DNA of 62,064 nt from assembly GCA_903642215.1 (NCBI GenBank), contig CAHJWG010000013.1, forward strand, positions 1-62,064, in the 5' to 3' direction. The stretch is from Sphingobacteriaceae bacterium. GTDB taxonomy: Bacteria; Bacteroidota; Bacteroidia; Sphingobacteriales; Sphingobacteriaceae. This document shows, one piece after another, positions 45,231-55,552 of this stretch. The notes beneath the pieces are model-generated. The model saw nothing but the letters and a program-made list of their open reading frames with translations, did no database searches and was not told the DNA's origin. Numbering within the stretch: the first letter of the stretch is position 1; every line of letters begins with the position of its first letter. The translations under genes and the position numbers were made by a program.

Positions 45231-46109
45231 ATGCATTTAGACCGTTTTTACACATATCTCCAACACGAAAAACGCTTCTCCAACAATACTTTAATTGCTT
45301 ATAAAACCGATTTACTACAGTTTTTCGATTTCATCAAAACTGAAGCTGATACTTCTTTTAGCCAACCTTTTTTAATACGAAACTGGATTGTTTATTTAAT
45401 GGACAATCAAACCGAAGCGCGTTCTGTAAACCGTAAAATATCTTCCCTCAAAACTTATTTTCGTTTTTTAATCCGGGAAAAATTAATTGACAGTAACCCG
45501 ATGGATAAAATCCAAAGTCCAAAGGTTGCCAAAAAATTGCCTGTTACTATTCAGGATGATAAAGTTAACCTGTTGCTGGATAATGAAGAGGTATTTGAAA
45601 ACAGCTTTGCCGGCTTACGGGATAAATTAGTAATTGAAATGCTTTTTGGAACGGGCGTTCGACTATCCGAATTGCTAACAATTACAGAAAACTCCGTTAA
45701 CTGGTATGAAAACAGTATAAAAATACTTGGTAAAAGAAGTAAAGAGCGGATTATTCCATTAAATAAAGAATTGCTTTTGTTAATTAAAGCGTATTTGGAG
45801 ATTAAGAAAATACAAAATTTTAATAACAATTCTTTAATATTAATCGTTACCGATACAGGAAATAACAGTTATCCAAAACTAATTTACCGTATTGTGCAGA
45901 GATATCTGAGATATATAACCACTCAAAATAAGCGAAGCCCGCATGTGCTGCGCCATTCTTTTGCAACTGCTTTATTAAATAACGGTGCAGATTTAAACGC
46001 GATTAAAGAACTTTTAGGCCATGCTAATTTAGGTGCGACTCAAATTTACACACACAATTCTGTAGAAAGACTCAAATTAATTTATAAACAAGCCCATCCA
46101 AAGGCATAA
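45231..46109 (+). CDS. xerC: Tyrosine recombinase XerC/XerD family
   Basis: The 292-residue protein has the SAM-like N-terminal domain (FYTYLQHEKRFSNNTLIAYKTDLLQF) and a complete catalytic set: R144, K168, H238, R241, H264 and Y273. Xer recombinases resolve chromosome dimers at dif; no dif-like site is recognised here. The location between rpsU and hpf is a common Bacteroidota arrangement, which supports a housekeeping rather than mobile-element recombinase. Whether it is XerC or XerD cannot be told. An exact dispersed 12-mer is at 45349-45360. Confidence 0.88.
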   Translation: MHLDRFYTYLQHEKRFSNNTLIAYKTDLLQFFDFIKTEADTSFSQPFLIRNWIVYLMDNQTEARSVNRKISSLKTYFRFLIREKLIDSNPMDKIQSPKVAKKLPVTIQDDKVNLLLDNEEVFENSFAGLRDKLVIEMLFGTGVRLSELLTITENSVNWYENSIKILGKRSKERIIPLNKELLLLIKAYLEIKKIQNFNNNSLILIVTDTGNNSYPKLIYRIVQRYLRYITTQNKRSPHVLRHSFATALLNNGADLNAIKELLGHANLGATQIYTHNSVERLKLIYKQAHPKA

Positions 46110-46110
46110 A

Positions 46111-46118
46111 AAAGGAGG
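46111..46118 (+). promoter_or_regulatory. Strong Shine-Dalgarno sequence of hpf
   Basis: AAAGGAGG directly follows the xerC stop codon and precedes the hpf ATG by 4 bases. This is the second strong SD in the window after rpsU, two genes upstream. Confidence 0.75.
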
Positions 46119-46122
46119 AACA

Positions 46123-46458
46123 ATGAAAATTACAGTTCAGGCAATACATTTTACTGCTGATAGTAAGTTAATTGATTTTATTCAGAAAAAAACTGATAAG
46201 TTAGATCAGTTTTTAGATCAGATTATTAGTGGCGAGGTATATCTCAAACTGGAAAATGTTGGTGATATTTCTAATAAAATTACAGAAATAAAATTGTTGA
46301 TTCCTGGAAATCAACTTTTTGCAAAAGAACAATGTAAATCTTTTGAAGAAGCCACAGACCTTGCTATAGAAAGCTTGCGCAAACAGATTGATAAACATAA
46401 GCAAAAAAATCGTAGCCATGAAAGTGGTGTAAAAGAAATAATTAATAACAATTTATAG
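46123..46458 (+). CDS. hpf: Ribosome hibernation promoting factor (HPF/RaiA family)
   Basis: The 111-residue protein is of the short HPF/RaiA type: MKITVQAIHFTADSKLIDFIQKKTDKLDQFLDQIISGEVYLKLEN, then FAKEQCKSFEEATDLAIESLRKQIDKHKQKN. Such proteins bind the 30S decoding region and either make or maintain inactive ribosomes. It sits 13 bases after xerC and has an unusually strong Shine-Dalgarno. Confidence 0.92.
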   Translation: MKITVQAIHFTADSKLIDFIQKKTDKLDQFLDQIISGEVYLKLENVGDISNKITEIKLLIPGNQLFAKEQCKSFEEATDLAIESLRKQIDKHKQKNRSHESGVKEIINNNL

Positions 46459-46481
46459 AAAAAACAAGTTCATATTTATTG

Positions 46482-46517
46482 AAAAAGCCGGCAAAGTTAT
46501 CTGTCGGCTTTTTTTTA
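46482..46517 (+). terminator. Terminator after hpf
   Basis: An AAAAAGCCG/CGGCTTTTT stem (46482-46490 with 46505-46513) ends in a long T run, 23 bases after the stop. Confidence 0.85.
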
Positions 46518-46526
46518 TAAAAAAAT

Positions 46527-46556
46527 TTTGTTCAGTATATAAAAAGTGTAGATTTG
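46527..46556 (+). promoter_or_regulatory. Promoter of the tRNA-tuf operon
   Basis: TTTG at 46527-46530, an 18-base spacer and TAGATTTG at 46549-46556 match the phylum's consensus. The first tRNA starts 69 bases after the -7 box. Confidence 0.7.
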
Positions 46557-46624
46557 CATTCCCTTTTGAAAGGCGTATTATTTCTATGCTATAACAAAAG
46601 AGAAGCAGTTCTTTTTAATATTTT

Positions 46625-46697
46625 GCCTCCTTAGCTCAGCTGGTAGAGCGACTGACTTGTAATCAGTAGGTCATTGGTTCGATCCCGATAGGAGGCT
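46625..46697 (+). tRNA. tRNA-Thr(TGT)
   Basis: The acceptor arms GCCTCCT (46625) and AGGAGGC (46690-46696) pair fully. The anticodon loop is CTTGTAA with anticodon TGT, and TTCGATC is the T loop. No CCA is encoded. Confidence 0.96.
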
Positions 46698-46724
46698 CTA
46701 AAAAGTGTATTATTCTTTTTAGAT

Positions 46725-46805
46725 GGGGGGATACCAGAGCGGTCAAATGGGACGGACTGTAAATCCGTTGCTTCGGCTACGAAGGTTCGAATCCTTCTCC
46801 CCCCA
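46725..46805 (+). tRNA. tRNA-Tyr(GTA)
   Basis: The acceptor arms GGGGGGA and TCCCCCC pair fully, the anticodon loop is CTGTAAA with anticodon GTA, and there is a long variable arm as expected for tRNA-Tyr. Confidence 0.96.
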
Positions 46806-46826
46806 CGATTAGTTTTTAATTGAAAA

Positions 46827-46899
46827 GCGGAAGTAGCTCAGTTGGTAGAGCGATAGCCTTCCAAGCTATAGGTCGCGAGTTCGAACCTCGTCTTCCGCT
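46827..46899 (+). tRNA. tRNA-Gly(TCC)
   Basis: The acceptor arms GCGGAAG and CTTCCGC pair fully. The anticodon loop is CTTCCAA with anticodon TCC. Confidence 0.96.
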
Positions 46900-46968
46900 C
46901 TAAAAAATTAAGAGCTATAATTGATGAAACAGAATCTAACAGATTTTGATAATCAGTTTAAAGTTAAA

Positions 46969-47040
<72 letters not shown>

Positions 47041-47095
47041 CGCATTATTATATATGTATAAAAAAGTAAATTAACCTAATAACAACATAAAAATC

Positions 47096-48283
47096 ATGGC
47101 AAAAGAAAAATTTGACCGAAGTAAACCGCACTTAAATATCGGTACTATTGGTCACGTTGACCACGGCAAGACTACTCTTACTGCAGCTATTACAAAAGTA
47201 TTAGCAGATAAAGGCTTTTCGGAAGCCAGATCTTTTGATTCAATTGATTCTGCTCCAGAAGAAAAAGAACGTGGTATTACAATCAATACTGCACACGTAG
47301 AATATTCTACTGCAAATCGCCATTATGCACACGTTGACTGCCCGGGTCACGCCGATTATGTAAAGAACATGGTTACAGGTGCAGCTCAAATGGATGGTGC
47401 AATTATTGTAGTTGCATCAACAGATGGTCCTATGCCGCAAACACGTGAGCATATTCTTTTGGCACGTCAGGTAGGTGTACCTTCTTTAGTTGTATTCATG
47501 AATAAAGTTGATATGGTTGATGATCCTGAATTGCTTGAATTAGTAGAGATGGAAATTCGTGAATTATTATCTTTTTATGATTATCCTGGTGATGATATTG
47601 CTGTTATCCAAGGATCGGCTTTAGGCGGTTTAAATGGTGAACCAAAATGGGTTGATAAGATTATGGAGTTAATGGATGCTGTAGATACACAAATCCCTAT
47701 CCCACCACGTTTAACCGAACTTCCGTTCTTAATGCCGGTTGAAGATGTTTTCTCAATTACTGGCCGTGGTACTGTTGCTACCGGTCGTATCGAACGCGGA
47801 ATTATTAATTCTGGTGATTCAGTTGACATTTTAGGAATGGGTGCAGAAAATCTAAAATCAACTGTTACTGGTGTTGAGATGTTCCGCAAAATTTTAGACA
47901 GAGGTGAAGCCGGAGATAATGTAGGTTTATTATTACGTGGTATTGAAAAAGAATCTATCCGTCGTGGCATGGTTATTTGCAAACCAGGTTCTGTAACTCC
48001 CCATACTGATTTCAAAGCAGAAGTTTACGTGTTATCAAAAGCAGAAGGTGGCCGTCATACACCATTCTTTAATAAATATCGTCCGCAATTCTATTTCCGT
48101 ACAACTGATGTAACTGGTGAAATTTCATTAGCTGAAGGTGTGGAAATGGTAATGCCAGGAGATAACGTTACAATTACAGTGAAATTGATTAACGCAATCG
48201 CAATGGAGAAAGGTTTGCGTTTTGCAATCCGCGAAGGTGGCAGGACGGTAGGTGCCGGTCAGGTTACAGAAATTTTAAAATAA
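47096..48283 (+). CDS. tuf: Elongation factor Tu
   Basis: EF-Tu delivers aminoacyl-tRNA to the ribosome. The 395-residue length is normal. The G motifs are intact: [23 protein letters not shown] and GSALGG. It stands between tRNA-Thr and tRNA-Trp genes in the classical Bacteroidota arrangement. Codon use is optimised, and no dispersed 12-mer occurs in the gene. Confidence 0.98.
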   Translation: MAKEKFDRSKPHLNIGTIGHVDHGKTTLTAAITKVLADKGFSEARSFDSIDSAPEEKERGITINTAHVEYSTANRHYAHVDCPGHADYVKNMVTGAAQMDGAIIVVASTDGPMPQTREHILLARQVGVPSLVVFMNKVDMVDDPELLELVEMEIRELLSFYDYPGDDIAVIQGSALGGLNGEPKWVDKIMELMDAVDTQIPIPPRLTELPFLMPVEDVFSITGRGTVATGRIERGIINSGDSVDILGMGAENLKSTVTGVEMFRKILDRGEAGDNVGLLLRGIEKESIRRGMVICKPGSVTPHTDFKAEVYVLSKAEGGRHTPFFNKYRPQFYFRTTDVTGEISLAEGVEMVMPGDNVTITVKLINAIAMEKGLRFAIREGGRTVGAGQVTEILK

Positions 48284-48302
48284 AATTTCAAAAGGTTAAT
48301 TA

Positions 48303-48340
48303 GAAAACATAGGCCAGATAAACGAGGCTTATGTTTTCTT
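48303..48340 (+). terminator. Hairpin between tuf and tRNA-Trp
   Basis: A 13-bp stem with one wobble (48303-48315 with 48326-48338) lies 20 bases after tuf. With few T after the stem it may be a processing site or partial terminator. Confidence 0.55.
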
Positions 48341-48348
48341 TATAATAC

Positions 48349-48419
48349 ACGGGCATAGTTCAATGGTAGAATAGAGGTCTCCAAAACCTTTGATCAGGGT
48401 TCGAATCCTTGTGCCCGTG
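48349..48419 (+). tRNA. tRNA-Trp(CCA)
   Basis: The acceptor arms ACGGGCA and TGCCCGT pair fully with a G discriminator. The anticodon loop is CTCCAAA with anticodon CCA. Confidence 0.96.
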
Positions 48420-48436
48420 CAAAGAAAGTAAGCAGA

Positions 48437-48631
48437 ATGGCTAAAGTAACTGAATACGTTAAAGAATCTTATATCGAGTTAACTCAAAAAGTAACCTGGC
48501 CAACTTGGAGCGAGCTCCAGAACAGTGCTGTTTTAGTATTAATTGCTGCCATTATTATTGCTTTAATTATTTTAGCAATGGATGAATCTGTTGGAAACTT
48601 ACTCAAATATTTTTACAAATCACTTGCATAA
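48437..48631 (+). CDS. secE: Preprotein translocase subunit SecE
   Basis: The 64-residue protein is the short, one-helix SecE: VTEYVKESYIELTQKVTWPTWSELQNSAVLVLIAAIIIALIILAMD. SecE stabilises SecY in the translocon. It lies between tRNA-Trp and nusG as in most bacteria. Confidence 0.95.
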   Translation: MAKVTEYVKESYIELTQKVTWPTWSELQNSAVLVLIAAIIIALIILAMDESVGNLLKYFYKSLA

Positions 48632-48640
48632 TATTTGAAC

Positions 48641-49183
48641 ATGAGCGATCAATTAAAATGGTATGTGGTAAGAGCCATCAGTGGAAAAGAAAAAAAAGTT
48701 AAGCAATATATAGAAGCCGAAGTAAACCGTTTGGGTATAGCGCATCAAATCCCACAGGTTTTAATACCAATGGAAAAGTATTACCAGATGCGTGAAGGAA
48801 AAAAAATTGCAAAAGAGCGTAACTATTTTCCGGGTTATGTTTTAATTGAAGCAGCTTTAGACGGAGAAATGGAGCATATTATTAAAAATACTAATAGTGT
48901 GATTGGTTTTTTAGGTGATAAAGCAGGTAACGCTGTTCCTTTACGGCAAGCTGAAGTAAATCGTATTCTTGGTAAAGTTGATGAAATGACTGTTCAGAGC
49001 GAAACAATGAATGTACCTTATTATGCCGGCGAGAACGTTAAAGTAATGGATGGCCCGTTCAACGGATTTAATGGTGTGATTGAAGAAGTTAACGAAGAGA
49101 AAAAGAAATTAAAAGTGATGGTTAAAATTTTTGGAAGGCGCACACCATTAGAACTTAACTATATGCAAGTTGAAAAAGAGTAG
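48641..49183 (+). CDS. nusG: Transcription termination/antitermination protein NusG
   Basis: NusG binds RNA polymerase and couples it to Rho or the ribosome. The 180-residue protein has an NGN domain (KWYVVRAISGKEKKVKQYIE... ERNYFPGYVLIEA) and a KOW domain (GENVKVMDGPFNGFNGVIEEVNEEKKKLKVMVKIFGRRTPLEL). The ATG at 48641 is preferred to a TTG at 48635. A dispersed 12-mer begins 2 bases after the stop codon. Confidence 0.95.
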   Translation: MSDQLKWYVVRAISGKEKKVKQYIEAEVNRLGIAHQIPQVLIPMEKYYQMREGKKIAKERNYFPGYVLIEAALDGEMEHIIKNTNSVIGFLGDKAGNAVPLRQAEVNRILGKVDEMTVQSETMNVPYYAGENVKVMDGPFNGFNGVIEEVNEEKKKLKVMVKIFGRRTPLELNYMQVEKE

Positions 49184-49184
49184 G

Positions 49185-49196
49185 TAAAAGAAGTAT
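49185..49196 (+). repeat. Dispersed 12-mer between nusG and rplK
   Basis: Exact copy 2 bases after the nusG stop, the only copy between the tRNAs and rpoB. Confidence 0.85.
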
Positions 49197-49236
49197 TTGA
49201 TTATTTTAAACAATCATAAATTATATTAAAAAACTT

Positions 49237-49268
49237 AAATGTTACATTGCTTCCACTTTATAACATTT
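49237..49268 (+). promoter_or_regulatory. Inverted repeat in the rplK leader
   Basis: AAATGTTA at 49237-49244 and TAACATTT at 49261-49268 are perfect reverse complements with a 16-base loop, about 24 bases before rplK. It could be an RNA hairpin in the leader of the L11 operon. Function unproven. Confidence 0.4.
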
Positions 49269-49291
49269 GTTATTAAATAAAATAGTACAGA

Positions 49292-49732
49292 ATGAAAGAG
49301 GTTAGTGCACTAATCAAGTTACAAGTAAAAGGCAGCGCTGCAAATCCTTCACCGCCTATTGGCCCTGCATTGGGAGCAAAAGGGGTTAATATTATGGAGT
49401 TTTGCAAGCAGTTTAACGCGCGTACACAAGATAAAGCAGGTAAAGTATTACCTGTTGTAATTACTGTATATGCTGACAAATCATTCGAGTTTATTATAAA
49501 AACACCTCCCGTTGCTGTCCAATTACTGGAAGTATCAGGTTTAAAAGGTGGATCGGCAGAACCAAACCGCAAGAAAGTTTCAAATATTTCTTGGGATCAG
49601 GTAGAAACGATTGCAAAAGATAAAATGACTGATTTGAATGCGTTTACTATTGAATCAGCGATGAAAATGGTAGCTGGAACAGCACGCAGTATGGGGATTA
49701 CCGTAAATGGTAATGCACCCTGGAACAATTAA
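49292..49732 (+). CDS. rplK: 50S ribosomal protein L11
   Basis: uL11 forms the base of the L7/L12 stalk with 23S rRNA. The 146-residue protein has the Pro-rich [26 protein letters not shown] loop and the C-terminal [10 protein letters not shown]. It is the first gene of rplKAJL. Confidence 0.97.
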   Translation: MKEVSALIKLQVKGSAANPSPPIGPALGAKGVNIMEFCKQFNARTQDKAGKVLPVVITVYADKSFEFIIKTPPVAVQLLEVSGLKGGSAEPNRKKVSNISWDQVETIAKDKMTDLNAFTIESAMKMVAGTARSMGITVNGNAPWNN

Positions 49733-49755
49733 TTAATTAAAATCAGTTTAAGACA

Positions 49756-50454
49756 GTGGCTAGATTAACAAAAAATCAGAAAGCAGCACTTTCCAAGATT
49801 GAGGCGAACAAATTATATTCTTTACAAGAAGCTGCTTCTTTGGTGAAGGACATAACAACTACCAAATTTGATTCATCAGTTGACATTGATGTTCGTTTGG
49901 GAGTTGATCCACGTAAGGCTAATCAAATGGTTCGTGGTATTGCTACTTTGCCTCACGGAACCGGTAAAACTGTCCGCGTTTTAGTTTTGTGTACTCCTGA
50001 TAAGGAAGAAGAAGCAAAAGCGGCAGGCGCAGATTATGTGGGTTTGGATGAGTACATTACCAAAATTGAAGGTGGTTGGACAGATGTTGATATCATCATC
50101 ACCATGCCAAGTGTTATGGCTAAAGTTGGTAAATTAGGTCGTATTTTAGGGCCACGCAACTTAATGCCAAACCCAAAATCAGGTACAGTAACTCCTGAAG
50201 TAGGCAAAGCAGTAACAGAAGTTAAAGCAGGTAAAATTGATTTTAAAGTAGATAAAACAGGCATCGTTCATGCATCCATAGGAAAAGTATCTTTTTCTCC
50301 GGATAAGATTTTTGATAATGCTATGGAAGTTATCCAAATAATTTCAAAATTGAAACCTTCTTCAGCAAAAGGCACTTACTTCAAAAGTATTCACCTTTCT
50401 TCAACAATGTCTAAGGGTATAGAAATAGAAACTAAATCAGTAGCGGGTATTTAA
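49756..50454 (+). CDS. rplA: 50S ribosomal protein L1
   Basis: uL1 forms the L1 stalk and often represses its own operon. The 232-residue protein starts with GTG and includes [53 protein letters not shown] and [18 protein letters not shown]. rplJ follows after 2 bases. Confidence 0.97.
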   Translation: MARLTKNQKAALSKIEANKLYSLQEAASLVKDITTTKFDSSVDIDVRLGVDPRKANQMVRGIATLPHGTGKTVRVLVLCTPDKEEEAKAAGADYVGLDEYITKIEGGWTDVDIIITMPSVMAKVGKLGRILGPRNLMPNPKSGTVTPEVGKAVTEVKAGKIDFKVDKTGIVHASIGKVSFSPDKIFDNAMEVIQIISKLKPSSAKGTYFKSIHLSSTMSKGIEIETKSVAGI

Positions 50455-50456
50455 TT

Positions 50457-50975
50457 ATGAAGAAAGAAGAAAAATACGAAGTAGTTAATGCGCTTGTTGA
50501 GCAAATTAAAGAGTACAGCAATTTCTATGTTACCGACACTTCAAATTTAACAGTTGCAAAAATTAATGCTATCAGAAGGAAATGTTTTGAAAGCGACATC
50601 AAGATTCAGGTCGCCAAAAATTCATTGATAAAAAAAGCAGTTGAATCTATCGGCGGAGATTTTACTCCCATGTATGATGCACTTAAAGGTTCTTCATCTG
50701 TTATGTTTTCAAAATCAACTACAGCACCGGCTAAATTGATTAAGGAATTGAGAAGAACAGGTGATAAGCCACTTTTAAAAGTAGCTTACATTGATTCAGC
50801 ATTTTTTATCGGTGACAATCAATTAGATGCTTTAGTTAATCTTAAATCCAAAGAACAACTTATCGGTGAAGTTATTGGATTATTGCAGTCTCCTGCTAAA
50901 AATGTTATTTCTGCATTGCAATCAGGTGGAAATAAATTGGCAGGTATCGTTAAAACGTTACAGGAAAGAGGTTAA
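50457..50975 (+). CDS. rplJ: 50S ribosomal protein L10
   Basis: uL10 anchors L7/L12 dimers on the ribosome. The 172-residue protein begins MKKEEKYEVVNALVEQIKEYSNFYVTDTSNLTVAKINAIRRKC and ends with the amphipathic helix for L7/L12 binding. With only 2 bases after rplA there is no room for a separate L10 leader in front of it. Confidence 0.96.
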   Translation: MKKEEKYEVVNALVEQIKEYSNFYVTDTSNLTVAKINAIRRKCFESDIKIQVAKNSLIKKAVESIGGDFTPMYDALKGSSSVMFSKSTTAPAKLIKELRRTGDKPLLKVAYIDSAFFIGDNQLDALVNLKSKEQLIGEVIGLLQSPAKNVISALQSGGNKLAGIVKTLQERG

Positions 50976-51036
50976 TCAGACACCTAAAGTTCTGAAAATT
51001 TATTACAAATTATAAAAAAATTAAATTTTAAATAAA

Positions 51037-51417
51037 ATGGCGGATTTAAAAACGTTTGCTGAGCAGTTGGTAAACTTAACAGTAAAAGAAGTTAACGAGT
51101 TAGCTCAAATCTTAAAAGATGAATATGGTATTGAACCAGCTGCTGCAGCAGTTTCAATTGCAGGCCCTGCTGCTGGTGGAGATGCTCCTGTTGCCGTAGA
51201 AGAAAAAACAGCGTTTGATGTAATTTTGAAAGAAGCTGGTGGTGCTAAATTAGCGGTTGTTAAATTAGTAAAAGATTTGACAGGCTTAGGCTTAAAAGAA
51301 GCAAAAGATTTAGTTGACGGTGCACCGAAAGAAGTAAAAACAGGTGTTACTAAAGAAGAAGCAGAATCTTTGAAAAAACAATTGGAAGAAGCTGGAGCTG
51401 TTGTTGAGGTTAAGTAA
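51037..51417 (+). CDS. rplL: 50S ribosomal protein L7/L12
   Basis: bL12 forms the flexible stalk that recruits translation factors. The 126-residue protein has an N-terminal dimer domain, an Ala/Gly/Pro hinge ([19 protein letters not shown]) and the C-terminal domain [39 protein letters not shown]. Two partial dispersed words occur in it, probably by codon choice. Confidence 0.97.
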   Translation: MADLKTFAEQLVNLTVKEVNELAQILKDEYGIEPAAAAVSIAGPAAGGDAPVAVEEKTAFDVILKEAGGAKLAVVKLVKDLTGLGLKEAKDLVDGAPKEVKTGVTKEEAESLKKQLEEAGAVVEVK

Positions 51418-51442
51418 GCCAACATCATCTCGTTCTAATATA

Positions 51443-51470
51443 AGACTCCGGCCTGTTTTGGCCGGGGTCT
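51443..51470 (+). terminator. rplL-rpoB intergenic hairpin (attenuator-like)
   Basis: An 11-bp stem with one wobble (51443-51453 with 51460-51470, core CCGGCC) is followed by a T-rich but interrupted run. Its position matches the partial terminator that separates rplL from rpoB in other bacteria. Confidence 0.65.
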
Positions 51471-51568
51471 ATTGTTGTTTATAACACACCCATTTTTGTT
51501 TGAAGTTCAAGAAATCAACTTTAATCAAACAAGTGAAAGTTTATTCATAAACTAAAAAAATCAATCCC

Positions 51569-54500
51569 TTGGCAAACAAAAATAATCAAAGAGTAAATTT
51601 TGCAACAAGTAAGCACGTAATTGATTACCCTGATTTTCTGGATGTGCAGTTGCAATCTTTTCAGGAATTTTTTCAATTAGAAACAACTTCAGATAACCGC
51701 TATAAAGAAGGTTTATTTAAAGTGTTTGCAGAAAATTTTCCTATTTCTGATTCCAGAAATATATTCGTTTTAGAATTTTTGGATTACTTTATTGATCCAC
51801 CGCGCTATGACATTCAGGAATGTATTGAGCGTGGATTAACTTATAGTGTTCCTTTAAAAGCTAAGCTTCGTTTATCTTGTAATGATGAGGAACACGAAGA
51901 CTTCGAAACAATTGTTCAGGATGTTTATCTTGGGACAATCCCATATATGACGCCAAAAGGAACTTTCGTTGTAAATGGTGCAGAACGTGTTATCGTTTCA
52001 CAATTACACCGTTCTCCAGGTGTGTTTTTTGGTCAGAGCCGCCATACCAATGGAACTAAACTATACTCAGCTCGCGTAATTCCTTTTAAAGGTTCTTGGA
52101 TTGAGTTTGCTACAGACGTAAATAACGTGATGTATGCTTATATTGATCGAAAGAAAAAATTCCCTGTTACTACTTTACTTCGTGCTATCGGCTACGATTC
52201 TGATAAAGATATTTTAGAATTATTTGAATTAGCCGATGAAGTAAAAGTTAGTAAATCAGGGCTTAAAAAATTTATTGGCCGTAAATTGGCAGCCAGAGTT
52301 CTAAAAAAATGGGTAGAAGATTTTGTTGACGAAGATACAGGCGAAGTAGTATCTATAGATCGTAACGAAATCATTTTGGAACGGGAAACCATTTTAGAAG
52401 ACGAGCATATCGATTTGATAATTGATGCTGGCGTAAAAAGTATTATTCTAAACAAAGAAGATGCTTCTACCAGTGGCGATTATACAATCATTTATAACAC
52501 TTTACAAAAAGATACTTCCAATTCTGAAAAAGAAGCGGTAGAACATATATACAGGCAGTTGCGTAATGCAGAACCGCCTGATGAGGAAACAGCACGCGGT
52601 ATTATTGATCGTTTATTTTTCTCTGATAAGCGTTATGATTTAGGCGATGTAGGCCGTTACCGGATCAATCGTAAGTTAAAATTGGATACTTCTTATGAAA
52701 CTAAAGTTTTAACCAAACAGGATATTATCGCCATTGTAAAATATTTGATCAAATTAATTAATGTTAAAGCTGAGGTGGATGATATTGACCACTTATCTAA
52801 CCGTCGTGTTCGTACGGTGGGTGAGCAGCTGTATGCACAATTCGGTGTTGGTTTAGCACGTATGGCGCGTACTATTCGTGAGCGAATGAATATTCGTGAT
52901 AATGAGGTATTCACGCCTACTGATTTGATCAATGCCAGAACATTATCTTCTGTTATTAATTCGTTTTTCGGCACAAACCAATTGTCTCAGTTTATGGATC
53001 AAACAAATCCATTAGCTGAAATAACACATAAAAGACGTTTATCAGCTTTAGGGCCGGGTGGTTTATCCCGTGAACGTGCTGGTTTTGAAGTACGAGACGT
53101 GCATTACACGCACTATGGTCGTTTATGTACAATTGAAACTCCGGAAGGGCCAAATATCGGTTTGATTTCTTCACTTTGTGTGCATGCTAAAATAAATAAT
53201 TTAGGTTTTATTGAAACACCATATAAACGTGTTGTAAACGGAGTAGTATCTGTAGATGAGCCGGTTATTTATTTATCAGCAGAAGATGAAGATGGTAAAA
53301 CCATCGCCCAAGCGAACGCACATTATGATGATAAAGGTAATTTTGAAACACCACGTGTAAAAGCACGTTTTGAAGGTGATTTCCCGGTAATTGAACCTGA
53401 AAGGTTAGATTATATGGATATTGCTCCAAACCAAATCACCTCTATCGCAGCATCTTTAATTCCATTTTTGGAACACGATGATGCTAACCGTGCCTTGATG
53501 GGTTCTAACATGCAGCGCCAGGCAGTACCTCTTTTACGCCCTGAAGCTCCGATTGTAGGTACAGGTTTAGAAGGCCGTGTTGCTAAGGACTCTCGTACAT
53601 TGATTAATGCCGAAGGTGATGGTATTGTTGAATATGTTGATGCAAACGAAATCAAAATTAAATATGATCGTAATTATGATGATCGTTTAGTTTCTTTTGA
53701 AGGCGATACACAGACTTACCGTTTAATTAAATTTAAGAAAACTAATCAGAGTACAACAATCAACTTAAAACCAATCGTTAAAAAAGGACAGCGGGTAGAA
53801 AAAGGACAAGTGCTTTGCGAAGGTTATGCAACCCAGGATGGCGAATTGGCCTTGGGCCGTAACATGAAAGTTGCTTTTATGCCTTGGCAAGGTTATAACT
53901 TTGAGGATGCGATTGTAATTTCAGAACGGGTTGTATCTCAGGATATTTTTACTTCCCTTCATATTGAAGAATTTGAGCTGGAAGTACGTGATACTAAACG
54001 TGGTGAAGAAGAGTTAACACCTGATATTCCGAATGTATCCGAAGAAGCTACAAAAGATTTAGACGAAAACGGAATAATCCGTGTTGGTGCTGAGGTTAAA
54101 GAAGGTGATATTCTAATAGGAAAGATCACTCCGAAAGGAGAATCAGATCCTTCACCAGAAGAAAAACTATTACGTGCCATTTTTGGAGACAAAGCAGGGG
54201 ATGTTAAAGATGCTTCTTTAAAAACACCACCATCAATTACTGGTGTAGTAATCGATACGAAATTGTTTTCTCGTGCTAAAAAGACTTCTAAAGCAGAAGA
54301 AAAAACTGCATTAGAAAAATTAGATAATAAGCACGAAAAGAACATCAAAGACCTTAAAAATTCTTTGATTGAAAAGCTTTTTGAAATTGTAAATGGTAAA
54401 ACATCTCAAGGCGTTTTTAATGTTTATAAAGAACTGCTTGTTGCTAAAGGCGTAAAGTTTACCCAGAAAATTTTAGTTGAGTTAGATTACAATAATATCA

Positions 54501-55372
54501 ACCCAACAAAATGGACTACTGATGATGATAAGAATGAAATGATCAAACTACTTCTTCATAACTTTAACATTAAAGTTAACGAAGAATTAGGTGCTTATCG
54601 CCGTGATAAATTTGCTATTAGTGTTGGTGATGAGCTTCCTTCCGGCATTGTACAGATGGCTAAAGTTTACATTGCTAAAAAACGCAAGCTTAAAGTTGGT
54701 GATAAAATGGCTGGCCGTCACGGTAATAAAGGTATTGTTGCCCGTATTGTACGTGATGAGGATATGCCATTTTTGGAAGACGGAACGCCGGTTGATATCG
54801 TTTTGAACCCGCTTGGTGTACCTTCAAGGATGAACTTAGGGCAGATTTATGAAACTGTTTTAGGCTGGGCCGGAAAAGAGTTAGGAATGAAGTTTGCTAC
54901 CCCAATTTTCGATGGTGCATCACATGCAGAAGTAGAAGAATGGGTGTCTAAAGCGGGAATTCCTGCTTCAGGGAGAACTTACCTTTATAATGGTTTAACG
55001 GGTGATCGTTTTGATCAGCAAACCACAGTTGGTATAATTTACATGTTGAAATTAGGCCACATGGTTGATGATAAAATGCATGCTCGTTCAATAGGACCGT
55101 ACTCGTTAATTACGCAACAGCCATTGGGTGGTAAAGCTCAATTTGGTGGTCAGCGTTTTGGTGAGATGGAGGTTTGGGCTTTGGAAGCATTTGGTGCGGC
55201 TAATATTTTGCAGGAAATTCTCACAGTTAAGTCAGATGATGTCATCGGACGTGCTAAAACGTACGAAGCAATCGTTAAAGGTGAAAATCTTCCAACACCA
55301 TCTGTTCCCGAATCTTTCAATGTATTGGTTCACGAATTAAGGGGCTTAGGTTTGGATATTACTTTAGAATAA
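51569..55372 (+). CDS. rpoB: DNA-directed RNA polymerase subunit beta
   Basis: The 1267-residue protein is a complete RpoB. Landmarks are the rifampicin region ([68 protein letters not shown]), the [20 protein letters not shown] block, [13 protein letters not shown] and the C-terminal [18 protein letters not shown]. The start is TTG at 51569. Rifampicin-contact residues look wild-type ([11 protein letters not shown]). No exact dispersed 12-mer lies within it. Confidence 0.98.
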   Translation: MANKNNQRVNFATSKHVIDYPDFLDVQLQSFQEFFQLETTSDNRYKEGLFKVFAENFPISDSRNIFVLEFLDYFIDPPRYDIQECIERGLTYSVPLKAKLRLSCNDEEHEDFETIVQDVYLGTIPYMTPKGTFVVNGAERVIVSQLHRSPGVFFGQSRHTNGTKLYSARVIPFKGSWIEFATDVNNVMYAYIDRKKKFPVTTLLRAIGYDSDKDILELFELADEVKVSKSGLKKFIGRKLAARVLKKWVEDFVDEDTGEVVSIDRNEIILERETILEDEHIDLIIDAGVKSIILNKEDASTSGDYTIIYNTLQKDTSNSEKEAVEHIYRQLRNAEPPDEETARGIIDRLFFSDKRYDLGDVGRYRINRKLKLDTSYETKVLTKQDIIAIVKYLIKLINVKAEVDDIDHLSNRRVRTVGEQLYAQFGVGLARMARTIRERMNIRDNEVFTPTDLINARTLSSVINSFFGTNQLSQFMDQTNPLAEITHKRRLSALGPGGLSRERAGFEVRDVHYTHYGRLCTIETPEGPNIGLISSLCVHAKINNLGFIETPYKRVVNGVVSVDEPVIYLSAEDEDGKTIAQANAHYDDKGNFETPRVKARFEGDFPVIEPERLDYMDIAPNQITSIAASLIPFLEHDDANRALMGSNMQRQAVPLLRPEAPIVGTGLEGRVAKDSRTLINAEGDGIVEYVDANEIKIKYDRNYDDRLVSFEGDTQTYRLIKFKKTNQSTTINLKPIVKKGQRVEKGQVLCEGYATQDGELALGRNMKVAFMPWQGYNFEDAIVISERVVSQDIFTSLHIEEFELEVRDTKRGEEELTPDIPNVSEEATKDLDENGIIRVGAEVKEGDILIGKITPKGESDPSPEEKLLRAIFGDKAGDVKDASLKTPPSITGVVIDTKLFSRAKKTSKAEEKTALEKLDNKHEKNIKDLKNSLIEKLFEIVNGKTSQGVFNVYKELLVAKGVKFTQKILVELDYNNINPTKWTTDDDKNEMIKLLLHNFNIKVNEELGAYRRDKFAISVGDELPSGIVQMAKVYIAKKRKLKVGDKMAGRHGNKGIVARIVRDEDMPFLEDGTPVDIVLNPLGVPSRMNLGQIYETVLGWAGKELGMKFATPIFDGASHAEVEEWVSKAGIPASGRTYLYNGLTGDRFDQQTTVGIIYMLKLGHMVDDKMHARSIGPYSLITQQPLGGKAQFGGQRFGEMEVWALEAFGAANILQEILTVKSDDVIGRAKTYEAIVKGENLPTPSVPESFNVLVHELRGLGLDITLE

Positions 55373-55385
55373 GCTTGCTTTAAAT

Positions 55386-55427
55386 AAATTGAAGGAGATA
55401 AGCTTTAAAGCTCATTTCCTTCAATTT
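55386..55427 (+). terminator. rpoB-rpoC intergenic hairpin
   Basis: A perfect 11-bp stem (55386-55396 with 55417-55427) encloses an AGCTTTAAAGCT palindrome. It is 13 bases after rpoB and may be a processing site or partial terminator. Confidence 0.6.
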
Positions 55428-55462
55428 ATAATTAAAGCTTTAGCTTACTAAATAACATTACG

Positions 55463-55519
55463 ATGCTTCTTTTACCATAGTAAAATTGGTTTCCAAATTT
55501 GAGCCGATAAAAGAAGTAT
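55463..55519. repeat. Inverted pair of dispersed 12-mers in the rpoB-rpoC gap
   Basis: Exact copies at 55463-55474 (-) and 55508-55519 (+) with CCGA extension on the right copy; they diverge around a 33-base spacer. They lie inside the leader of rpoC. Confidence 0.85.
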
Positions 55520-55552
55520 TATCGAATCAGCTCTTAAACTTAAAAAAGAACT

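Noticed and set aside
45231..46109. XerC-like gene as an integrase of a mobile element
   Set aside because: It is flanked by rpsU and hpf in a conserved housekeeping arrangement, with no attachment repeats or element genes nearby.
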